Both the position numbers and the translations under genes were made by a program. Below, in pieces: positions 16,731 to 23,982 of a DNA stretch of 33,232 nucleotides; position 1 is the first letter of the stretch, and every line of letters starts with the position of its first letter. The notes under the pieces are model-generated. The model worked only from the letters and a program-made list of their open reading frames with translations. It made no database searches and was not told the DNA's origin. The DNA comes from Chitinophaga pinensis (GTDB taxonomy: Bacteria; Bacteroidota; Bacteroidia; NS11-12g; UBA955): contig CAMDAF010000028.1 of the NCBI GenBank assembly GCA_945888525.1, positions 1-33,232 on the forward strand, written 5' to 3'.

Positions 16731-17214
16731 TATCGTCTTTGGGATCTAAATTCGCGGTTCTAAACACCAAGAATTTCTGACCTAAAAAATTGATCACAGC
16801 ACTTACGACAGTGGCAAAGAAAAAGGCTAAAAACTTATGCCCCTTTACTGAAAAAATTGGCTTTACAGCATCTGCCAAGGTCCCCTTAAATGTTACAACC
16901 GTTAAGTTGATGTCAAATTCAGGAATCAATTTAAGCCCATATTTATTGATCAAAATATTGAAAACAAATGAAACGGCGTAAACCATTCCAAATTTCACCA
17001 ACATGCCCTTATTGCTTCTTTCGGTGTATTTCCAAGTCCACAGTTTGTTGAGATAATAGGTGTAAACTGTGCCAACCAAAAAGCCCATGCCCTTAGATAA
17101 ATCAAGGTTTTGGCCCATTAAATCCGATAAAAGATAATAGATAACAAAGTCAACCAATACAGCAGAAACGCCGATGATGAAAAATTTAGTGATTTGTTTT
17201 ACGACTAATTTCAC
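16711..17214 (-). CDS. GtrA-family membrane protein
   Basis: The 167-residue protein has four membrane segments with the GtrA-like motifs KFFIIGVSAVLVDFVIYYLL at the start and GFLVGTVYTYYLNKLWTWK around residue 45-63, and a C-terminal INFLGQKFLVFR. The family takes part in moving lipid-linked sugars across the membrane for glycosylation of surface polymers. There is a longer than usual loop between segments 3 and 4. The start is GTG 17214, overlapping the stop of the LD-carboxypeptidase as GTGA, so translation is probably coupled. Confidence 0.85.
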   Translation of the reverse strand: MKLVVKQITKFFIIGVSAVLVDFVIYYLLSDLMGQNLDLSKGMGFLVGTVYTYYLNKLWTWKYTERSNKGMLVKFGMVYAVSFVFNILINKYGLKLIPEFDINLTVVTFKGTLADAVKPIFSVKGHKFLAFFFATVVSAVINFLGQKFLVFRTANLDPKDDTNIEVS

Positions 17215-18131
17215 GGGTTGGCAAAGGTAAGCATTCCATCTTTAAAATCAGCAGATACGCCAAAAGGAATGGCAATATTTTGCAAGTGATGCCCTGAATT
17301 TAAATCAAAAATGATTGGATAATTATATTCTGAACAATGCTGGGTGATGATATCTTTCGCTGAGTAGCCAAAAGGAATGGTGTGGTCGTGCATGGACATA
17401 AAGCTGCCTACCAAAACAGCTTTCAATCCTTTGAGTTTCCCCGCCCTTTTTAAGGCCAATAGCATACGGTCAATATGGTAATAATATTCATCTAAATCTT
17501 CTAAAAATAAAATCTTACCGGTCCAATCCATTTCTGAATTTGAACCTATAATGCTGTATAAAACAGATAAATTGCCACCTACAATCTCACCTGAAAAATT
17601 TTTTAAATTGATTGAAGGATTTTCTCTTAGATCGAAGTTAGTGTGTTTCCCTCTGAGCGATGCATATAAACTTTTAAAAGCCATTTGTACATCATCAAAA
17701 TCTTGCCCAGCCTTCTCATTCATAAACACGGGCATAGAACTGTGCAATGTCGACATGTTGCAAACCTTTGCAATGTGGCTTAACAAAACTGTTACATCGC
17801 TAAATCCTGCTATCCATTTTGGGTGTTTTTTAAGCAAATCAAAATCAAGCAAATCGACCATGCGAGCACTTCCATAACCGCCTCGTGCACACCAAATCGC
17901 TTTTACATCTTTATTGGCTAAGAGCCTATTGAACAATGCAGCGCGGTGCTTTTCGCTTCCCGCAAATTGATGCTCAACCGCATAAAGTTCTGGGTCCAAA
18001 TAAACCTTTAAACCTTTGGCTTGCATAAATTCAACTGCAGCTTGAATTTGACTGTATTGAACAGATCGTGCAGGCGCAGCAATTGCAATTGTGTCGCCTT
18101 TTTCAAGATAGGGAGGTATGATGCTGTTCAT
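17211..18131 (-). CDS. LD-carboxypeptidase (peptidase family S66)
   Basis: The 306-residue enzyme belongs to the serine peptidases that cut the L,D bond at the end of murein tetrapeptides during peptidoglycan recycling. It begins MNSIIPPYLEKGDTIAIAAP, has RGGYGSARMVDLLD (83-96), the nucleophile motif GFSD with Ser111, FLEDLDEYYYHIDRML carrying the catalytic glutamate, and SGHH with the catalytic histidine near the C-terminus. All three catalytic positions are thus present. ATG 18131 is preferred over TTG 18146. It is the last gene before the repeat array and is followed by the coupled GtrA-like gene. Confidence 0.9.
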   Translation of the reverse strand: MNSIIPPYLEKGDTIAIAAPARSVQYSQIQAAVEFMQAKGLKVYLDPELYAVEHQFAGSEKHRAALFNRLLANKDVKAIWCARGGYGSARMVDLLDFDLLKKHPKWIAGFSDVTVLLSHIAKVCNMSTLHSSMPVFMNEKAGQDFDDVQMAFKSLYASLRGKHTNFDLRENPSINLKNFSGEIVGGNLSVLYSIIGSNSEMDWTGKILFLEDLDEYYYHIDRMLLALKRAGKLKGLKAVLVGSFMSMHDHTIPFGYSAKDIITQHCSEYNYPIIFDLNSGHHLQNIAIPFGVSADFKDGMLTFANP

Positions 18132-18219
18132 GTTTTCGTTGTGCAAAATACATGTTCCTCTTCAATTTCCTAATGACTTATAAAAAAGTTTTCCAAAAAA
18201 ACCCACGATTTTTCAAATA

Positions 18220-18558
18220 GAGATTACTTGCGTGATCTCCAGAGGGGGTGGCTTCAATTTGAATCGCAACCCAATACGCTTCGCGTGTGAAATTGAAATT
18301 CTAATATAAACTGAGATTACTTGCGTGATCTCTAGGGGGGGGGCTTCAATTTGAAACGCAACCCAATAAGCTTCGCCTGTGAAATTGAAATTCTAATATA
18401 AACTGAGATTACTTGCGTGATCTCTAGGGGGGCTTCAATTTGAATCGCAACCCAATACGCTTCGCAGCATATTCAAATCCTTAAAAGAATAGAGATTACT
18501 TGCGTGATCTCCAAAGGGGGTGGCTTCAATTTAAATCGCAACCCAATACGCTTCGCGT
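18220..18558. repeat. four tandem ~90-bp repeat units, each opening with a hairpin
   Basis: Units begin at 18220, 18313, 18405 and 18492 (spacing 93, 92 and 87 bases). Each opens with GAGATTAC-TTGC-GTGATCTC, which as RNA folds into an 8-bp stem (one G-U) with a 4-base loop. A G-run of varying length follows (5 to 9), then GGCTTCAATTTGAATC and GCAACCCAATACGCTTCGC, where ACGC-TTC-GCGT can form a second small stem. Units 1 and 2 share a tail GTGAAATTGAAATTCTAA whose AAATTGAA pairs with the TTCAATTT of the core; unit 3 has a different tail and unit 4 stops at about 18558. Unit lengths are not multiples of three, which argues against coding. Confidence 0.9.
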
Positions 18559-18562
18559 CTTG

Positions 18563-18630
18563 TTTTTTAACGCCTGCTGAAATTCACTCAAGCGCAGAGC
18601 CGCTTGGTGAATTTCTTGGGCGTTAAAAAA
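18563..18630. repeat. nested inverted repeat next to the array
   Basis: The outer arms are TTTTTTAACGCC (18563-18574) and GGCGTTAAAAAA (18619-18630). Inside them AAATTCACTCAAGCG (18580-18594) pairs with CGCTTGGTGAATTT (18601-18614) around a 6-base loop, with one bulge. The result is a long symmetric stem with A/T-rich outer ends, able to form on either strand and possibly a bidirectional terminator. Confidence 0.75.
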
Positions 18631-18653
18631 CCCATAAACCTTCGGTTTATGGG
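18625..18653 (-). terminator. intrinsic terminator of the tRNA-Ser gene
   Basis: On the minus strand, 13 bases after the tRNA CCA end, CCCATAAACC-GAA-GGTTTATGGG forms a perfect 10-bp stem with a 3-base loop and is followed by TTTTTT. This is a textbook rho-independent terminator for the tRNA transcript. Confidence 0.88.
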
Positions 18654-18666
18654 TTGCGTTTCAAAT

Positions 18667-18754
18667 TGGCGGAGAGTGAGAGATTCGAACTCTCGATACC
18701 TTGCGATATACACGCTTTCCAAGCGTGCTCCTTAAGCCACTCGGACAACTCTCC
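18667..18754 (-). tRNA. tRNA-Ser (anticodon GGA)
   Basis: The minus strand gives an 85-base class II tRNA plus an encoded CCA. The acceptor arms GGAGAGT and ACTCTCC pair; the D arm starts TGTCCGAGTGGCTTAAGGA; the anticodon arm CACGC-TTGGAAA-GCGTG carries anticodon GGA (bases 18718-18720), reading UCC and UCU; a long variable arm follows; and the T arm contains GTTCGAATC. The discriminator is G, as in serine tRNAs. Confidence 0.96.
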
Positions 18755-18887
18755 GTTTTCAAAGTGGGATGCAAAATAAATGTATTTTTATCATTTTGTC
18801 ATTACTCAATTACATTTCTATCTTTAATTTCGAAATCATACAAATCTGTTCAATCAAAAATCAATCTTTATTCTTCCTTTTTCAAGT

Positions 18888-18895
18888 TATATTTG
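18888..18895 (+). promoter_or_regulatory. -7 promoter element of the rhodanese gene
   Basis: TATATTTG matches TAnnTTTG and is followed by CAAA and the start codon. With the normal distance to the transcription start, the message would begin at or very near the ATG, so it is probably leaderless. No good -33 element was found. Confidence 0.55.
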
Positions 18896-18899
18896 CAAA

Positions 18900-19499
18900 A
18901 TGAAGTTTTCTGACCCAAAAAACATTCAATTGCCAATTGTTGATGTTCGTGTTCCCGATATTTTTGAACGTGGTTTTATTCCTAAAAGCATTAACGTTGG
19001 ATTGAATGGTCCTTTCGAAGAGCGTTTCTCAGCGCTATTTCCTGATAAAAACCAAGCCCTTTTAATTGTCTGTGACAAAAACGAAGAAGCCAATACAAGA
19101 CTAACAGATATAGGCTATAAAAACTTAGAATTTTTACCCAATGGCTTTAAATCCTACCAGGATTTCGAACTTCCAATTGATATTGTTATTAGCATAACAC
19201 CTGAAGAATTTGAACTTGACCTTAACTTTAATGAGGAAATGGTTATTGATGTGCGCGACGATGAAAAATACCGCGCGGGCCACGTGCTGGATGCACTCAG
19301 TTTTCCTGTAACTGAACTTGAAGCAAAGCTAGACAGTATTCCGAAAGACCGTGTATGCTATGTATACTGTGGCGGCGGATACAGCAGCATGATTGCTTCA
19401 AGTATTTTGCGCAAAAACGGCTATCTATTGGTGAAAAACGTGTATGGTGGAATCGCCAAAATTAGCGAAACCCGCGTGCCAATTATTCCGAGTAAATAG
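18900..19499 (+). CDS. tandem rhodanese-domain protein
   Basis: The 199-residue protein consists of two rhodanese-like domains (about 1-92 and 100-199). The second has [14 protein letters not shown] followed by the active-site loop C157-GGGYSS, the persulfide-forming type of loop. The first has [14 protein letters not shown] and C58-DKNEEA in the equivalent place, an unusual acidic loop, so it may not bind sulfane sulfur in the same way. Such proteins move sulfane sulfur or act as phosphatase-like scaffolds; the partner is unknown. The glycosyltransferase gene starts on the base after its stop codon, so the pair is an operon. Confidence 0.88.
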   Translation: MKFSDPKNIQLPIVDVRVPDIFERGFIPKSINVGLNGPFEERFSALFPDKNQALLIVCDKNEEANTRLTDIGYKNLEFLPNGFKSYQDFELPIDIVISITPEEFELDLNFNEEMVIDVRDDEKYRAGHVLDALSFPVTELEAKLDSIPKDRVCYVYCGGGYSSMIASSILRKNGYLLVKNVYGGIAKISETRVPIIPSK

Positions 19500-21038
19500 T
19501 TGAAAAAAGAACCTCTATACAAGCTTTTGTTTTTTGCTATCATATGGATAGCATTTTCATCTGCCAGTGGGGTGTTTCAACATTTTCATAAATTACCAAT
19601 GGGCGTGCACCAAAGCGCGCAATGCGATCGGGCTTCTTTGGCGCAAAATTATTACTACGGTGGCCTGCGTTTTTTTTACCCTGAGGTAAACGAGAACAGG
19701 TGCATAGATGGCATTGTTTCCTGCGAGCTTCCTTTAGCCTCATTTCTTGCCGCTTGTAGCTATAAACTATTTGGATTCGACGAATTTTATTTCAGACTTA
19801 TTACATTTTTGTTTTATAGTTTTGGCATGTTTGCCTTGTTTTTGTTGTTTAATACCAGAATGAACAAAACCATGTCAATGGCTCTGCTGTTAATATTGCA
19901 ATTGTCGCCAATCCTCTTATTCTATGGCGCTAATTTTATTCCAGATGTGTGTTCATTAGGTCTTGCATTTCTTGCTTGGTATTGCTTTTTTAAACTCTAC
20001 ATCCACCACCCTTTTGAACCAAATACAAAAGCCATAGGGATGCACATACTTTTTGTCATGTCCTTAGGTTTGTCTGTTGCCATTAAAACCACTTCCCTTA
20101 TTCAATTTATAAGCATCCTTGGTCTTTTGGTCTTTTCTTATCTTCCTTTTTTGAAAATCAAAATTCCCCAAAGGAGAACTTTAAGCATTTCCCTCATGCT
20201 TGCATTTACAATTCCTTTGTCTTGGTATTTATGGAGCAAGTACCTTTCACTTACCCATAACAGCCAATATTTCATGATGAGCCTGCCACATTCAGAATCA
20301 TGGGATAAATATTTTGAAGCTTGGGCGGTGTATCTTGCCAATTGGCCTCCACAAGCCCTATCGTATCCCATTATTTACATTGCAGCATCCTTGTTAATCC
20401 TGCTTGTTTTTTTAAAGAAATTTATCCAAACAGAATTGTATTTTTTATCCATTTTAAATTCAACAGGAAGTATCCTTTTTCTATTTTTAATGATAGAACA
20501 ATTTAAGTACCACGACTACTACTTCATTTGTCTATTTCCAGTTTTTGCACTCAATTGGCTAGCGCTTTCAGATGCTGTTAAAAAATTGCCTCATAATTTC
20601 TGGTGGATTAAAATTGCCATCTTCATTGGTGTTTTAATTTCTTTGAACTTTCAATTTTACACAGGAAGAAAAAATCTTGAAGAACGCTATACTGAAGGCA
20701 ATTATTGGGAGCAATCTCACCACCGTTCTGTAGACATAGACAGCTTTCGATTGAAAATAAAAACCTTAGGCATCAACCGCAACAATTGTGTGTTAGTTGG
20801 TTTTGACCCATCCCCCAACAACCTACTTTATCTTTTGCATTTAAGAGGGCACAGATTGTCCAAAGACCACGACCAAGACAGAATAAACGATGTATTAAAC
20901 AGCTCTCATCCTCAGTATTTTATTAGCAACGATTCTACCCTCACCCAAAAGCTAAAAACCAGTGCTGTTCAAACAAAATTTTTACTCAAATACAAATACC
21001 TAGAATTGTATAAAATTGAATACGACTCTTTGCCATAA
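19500..21038 (+). CDS. GT39-like (ArnT/PMT-type) membrane glycosyltransferase
   Basis: The 512-residue protein is an integral membrane protein with about 10-12 segments. After the first segment comes a loop with HQSAQCDRASLAQNYYYGG, whose acidic residue fits the catalytic aspartate position of PMT/ArnT enzymes, then ELPLASFLAACSYKLFGFDEFYFRL, a typical motif of the family. The C-terminal ~100 residues are a soluble domain. Family members move a sugar from a polyprenyl-phosphate donor to lipid A, protein or other surface acceptors. The start is TTG 19500, immediately after the rhodanese TAG; no other start keeps the first membrane segment. Confidence 0.78.
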   Translation: MKKEPLYKLLFFAIIWIAFSSASGVFQHFHKLPMGVHQSAQCDRASLAQNYYYGGLRFFYPEVNENRCIDGIVSCELPLASFLAACSYKLFGFDEFYFRLITFLFYSFGMFALFLLFNTRMNKTMSMALLLILQLSPILLFYGANFIPDVCSLGLAFLAWYCFFKLYIHHPFEPNTKAIGMHILFVMSLGLSVAIKTTSLIQFISILGLLVFSYLPFLKIKIPQRRTLSISLMLAFTIPLSWYLWSKYLSLTHNSQYFMMSLPHSESWDKYFEAWAVYLANWPPQALSYPIIYIAASLLILLVFLKKFIQTELYFLSILNSTGSILFLFLMIEQFKYHDYYFICLFPVFALNWLALSDAVKKLPHNFWWIKIAIFIGVLISLNFQFYTGRKNLEERYTEGNYWEQSHHRSVDIDSFRLKIKTLGINRNNCVLVGFDPSPNNLLYLLHLRGHRLSKDHDQDRINDVLNSSHPQYFISNDSTLTQKLKTSAVQTKFLLKYKYLELYKIEYDSLP

Positions 21039-21070
21039 AAAAAGGTCAATGTAAAAACACTGACCTTTTT
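21039..21070. terminator. bidirectional terminator between convergent genes
   Basis: AAAAAGGTCAATGT (21039-21052) pairs with ACACTGACCTTTTT (21057-21070), 13 of 14 positions, around an AAAA loop. A-rich and T-rich ends let it work on both strands. It lies directly after the glycosyltransferase stop and before the sulfotransferase-like gene end. Confidence 0.85.
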
Positions 21071-21089
21071 AATTTTCTAATATTAATAT

Positions 21090-23747
21090 TTACTCCCTTA
21101 TAATTCTCAAAACTATATTGCCATTTATTAATAGGCTGTATACGCCTTTAGGTAAATTATTAATTTGATAAACATTATCAGAAACAATTGTTGGATTGCA
21201 TTCAATCACTGCTCCTTTTAAATCAAATACCACCATGCTATTTATTGCCTCATCAGAACAAACGGTAACTACACCTTCACTAGGAACAGGGTATGCTTTA
21301 TAATGGTTGACCATCTTTTCAGCTTGAACATTACTTGCTTTTTCTATGGTAAAAAACCAGCTTCCTGTATCAACACCTGCATAGTATTTCCCAAAGGTAT
21401 CCAACAATGCATTTGCTGGTAATTTGATGCCAATTCTTGAACTCTTGCTAAAATCATTCTTTGCTCTAAAACTCAATTCAGTTCCAATAAAATGAACGCT
21501 GGTATCAGACAATGAAATAGTCTCTTTAAGCGTCTTGTTTTCATACACTAAGATATTTTTAACGCTGTCTAATTTTAGAACGCGGTCAAATGTAACACGC
21601 AGACTTGTGTTGGCCTTGATGTTGCTGGCGTTCTTACTTGGTGTGTAATTTACCACACTTGGATATTGGTAAGTTCTAAAATACCAATCTGCGTAATTTA
21701 AATTGGCTGAAATGGTTCCGAAGGTGTCAATAAAACAAGAATCCATTGCAACTGAAATTAGGGTGTTGGGACTCCATTGAACAATTGGCGTAATGCGCAC
21801 TATATTGTTTGTAACTGATATGCGGCTTGATGCGATGGGAATAATTTCTTTTATAATTCCATTCTCATACAGGGTAATATTGCCCGTATTGCGTTTGTAA
21901 ATCTTCTCATTGTAAACCAATTGAGGAACGACATTCAATGCCACCATATTGGTTTGATGTACTGGAAAAATGGAGGTAATTTTAGGGGCAATTGGAATGG
22001 TATTGAAATGCCAAACAGCACTATCTATGCCTTTCTTCAAAAGATTATTGGAAGAATCTGAAACCAGACCGATAGGCACTACAACAGCGATTCTAGAGTT
22101 TACTGGAAAGGGCTTAAGGTGTGAGACAAACATTGAATCATGCTTAATTTTAATCAAATCGCTACTGATACTAATGCTTTCTAAAAACACATTGTTGCTG
22201 TATATGGTAATACTGCTGTTGCGCTTCAATACAGCCTCACTGAACTTAATCATCAAAGCGGTATTTTGCTTAACTTGGATCTCATTTGTGTTTGGCGAAA
22301 ATGATTTTACCACAGGGGCTATACTTTCATAAATACAAGAATAAGGGTATGAACTGCGCTCGACCGTTCCAAATGAACTTAAATTCCTGTTCTTAAATGC
22401 TGGGTGATTGCTTGCATAAAATGAACACCTAAAAACAGAATTATTTCCAGCCACTTGCCCATCAGCTTGTATGCTTGTTGCATTCACAGGATTTCGATAT
22501 TGCCACACCAATTGCTTATTTGCCGTCACTTCAAAGAAACGCCCCTGAACACCACTGCAAATCAAAACATTTCCATTTGACAGCATTTGAGCGCCCGAAA
22601 TAATTTGAGAATAAAATTTAGTTTTTATAGAATCGGTATACCTCCAAGCTGCATTTGCAGGACCATATGGTGCATTGTAAACATATGAACCGTTAGACAA
22701 TACAGGTGTTCTTATGATGTCTACTGACGAATAGGCTGTGTCTCTACCCCAGCCATTGTTAAAGAGCATGATACTCCCTGAATCGCGCATGCCACCTGGA
22801 ATCCAGTGGGCATTGTGCTGTTTAAATAATTTTCGATCTGAATTAGACCCTTTTCTATACGCTTGTGGATTACCCCAACGGTATAAGAAGTCGCCACCCT
22901 TGTTGTAAGTTCCACCTGCATGGCTTGCGGCCTCGGCCAATGTGGTGCTGTGGTCGATAATCCAAATCTCTGAAATATTGTGGGCACTGATAACAATTTG
23001 GTCTAATTTAGCATTGTAATCCAATGAGTTTGCATGAATCCAATCGTTGGTTTGTAGGTTCAAGGCATAGTTCATATCCATTCGCTCAGGGTGCATATCC
23101 ACTTGGCCGTAATGGATTAAAGTAGAATCTAAATCTTGAATGGTGTGGTCTAATAAGTCCCATTGCCATACCACTTCTGCACTGTCTTTGCCAATAGGTT
23201 TTAATTCAATAATGCGCTCTGACCATAGGTCTGTTTGACTTATACTGAAATTGTTAATTGACCTACCATAAGACATGGCTTTATTTTTAGAAATACTGTG
23301 CCAAGCCAATACCAAAATATTGCCATTGGGCAAAGGTCTGATATCGTGGTGTTGGCATAAAGAATCGTTAAATACCTTGTACGACCAAACCATATTGCCA
23401 TCCCAATCGTATTCCTCTACCATACCACCTCGGCCGCCGGCAAATCCGAAAACCGTATCGGTGTAGGTACCCGCTTTCAATAAATGTCCATTGTCCTTAA
23501 GATAAAGTGAAAGACCTGGCGTGTATTGCGTTTTCCAAGTATGGACTTTTTGGCCACACTTGTTAATAAGATAAGTAGTGTCAACTCCAATTGGAGAAAA
23601 CAGAACATAGCCACTTTCTAAATTACCAGATATCTTTTTGGTTAAACCTAAAGTTTTGGTCTGTGAAAAAAGTGATAGACAGGATACTAAAAGAACGATG
23701 GCAATTGAATACTTTCGCAAACAATGACCTAATTGGGAAACTAACAT
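21090..23747 (-). CDS. arylsulfotransferase-like secreted protein with Ig-like repeats and type IX sorting domain
   Basis: The 885-residue protein has a signal peptide ending near LFSQ (29). Residues about 45-470 look like an arylsulfotransferase beta-propeller: CQHHDIRPLPNGNIL (131-145), DWIHANSLDYN (235-245) and KQHNAHWIPGG (309-319) supply conserved histidines, and NGNVL, NGHLL segments mark blades. Three Ig-like repeats follow (about 476-585, 590-690, 695-800), each with a pattern like VKSFSPNTNEIQVKQNTALMIKFSE. The last ~75 residues (YKAYPVPSEGVVTV to VYSLLINGNIVLRIIRE) are a type A C-terminal sorting domain for the type IX secretion system. Whether it moves sulfate groups is not proven. 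A TATATTTG box lies upstream. Confidence 0.8.
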   Translation of the reverse strand: MLVSQLGHCLRKYSIAIVLLVSCLSLFSQTKTLGLTKKISGNLESGYVLFSPIGVDTTYLINKCGQKVHTWKTQYTPGLSLYLKDNGHLLKAGTYTDTVFGFAGGRGGMVEEYDWDGNMVWSYKVFNDSLCQHHDIRPLPNGNILVLAWHSISKNKAMSYGRSINNFSISQTDLWSERIIELKPIGKDSAEVVWQWDLLDHTIQDLDSTLIHYGQVDMHPERMDMNYALNLQTNDWIHANSLDYNAKLDQIVISAHNISEIWIIDHSTTLAEAASHAGGTYNKGGDFLYRWGNPQAYRKGSNSDRKLFKQHNAHWIPGGMRDSGSIMLFNNGWGRDTAYSSVDIIRTPVLSNGSYVYNAPYGPANAAWRYTDSIKTKFYSQIISGAQMLSNGNVLICSGVQGRFFEVTANKQLVWQYRNPVNATSIQADGQVAGNNSVFRCSFYASNHPAFKNRNLSSFGTVERSSYPYSCIYESIAPVVKSFSPNTNEIQVKQNTALMIKFSEAVLKRNSSITIYSNNVFLESISISSDLIKIKHDSMFVSHLKPFPVNSRIAVVVPIGLVSDSSNNLLKKGIDSAVWHFNTIPIAPKITSIFPVHQTNMVALNVVPQLVYNEKIYKRNTGNITLYENGIIKEIIPIASSRISVTNNIVRITPIVQWSPNTLISVAMDSCFIDTFGTISANLNYADWYFRTYQYPSVVNYTPSKNASNIKANTSLRVTFDRVLKLDSVKNILVYENKTLKETISLSDTSVHFIGTELSFRAKNDFSKSSRIGIKLPANALLDTFGKYYAGVDTGSWFFTIEKASNVQAEKMVNHYKAYPVPSEGVVTVCSDEAINSMVVFDLKGAVIECNPTIVSDNVYQINNLPKGVYSLLINGNIVLRIIRE

Positions 23748-23773
23748 ACGGAGATATAAAATATATTGTTCTA

Positions 23774-23781
23774 CAAATATA
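23774..23781 (-). promoter_or_regulatory. -7 promoter element of the arylsulfotransferase-like gene
   Basis: The minus strand reads TATATTTG, an exact match to TAnnTTTG, 26 bases upstream of the ATG at 23747. No clear -33 element at the usual distance. Confidence 0.5.
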
Positions 23782-23982
23782 AGAAATTGTTTAGTAAATA
23801 ACTTACAACCCAGAGCCTATGTAAAATTAGACTTTTTGAATTAAATGTGGAAATCATCAAAGCAAGCAAAAAACTGTCATTTTATTGTCAGAAAAGTGCC
23901 AAACAAAATTAATAAAATATAGACTTTGTGTTAGACAACCTCATATTTTGAGCGTAAATAAAGAAAGTTAGAATGTGAAAAA

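Larger units (their letters stand above)
18147..18666. other. gene-free region holding a tandem repeat array and tRNA terminator
   Basis: No protein gene is seen. Reading leftward from the tRNA gene, it holds the tRNA terminator hairpin, a nested inverted repeat, four tandem repeat units and then about 70 bases of leader before the LD-carboxypeptidase gene. Confidence 0.8.

Noticed and set aside
18220-18558. CRISPR array
   Set aside because: Repeat units are nearly contiguous and about 90 bases long, no unique spacers of regular length separate short repeats, and no cas gene is nearby.
18701-18913. Plus-strand frame of 70 codons over the tRNA
   Set aside because: It overlaps the tRNA-Ser gene and the rhodanese promoter and start, so it cannot be a real gene.
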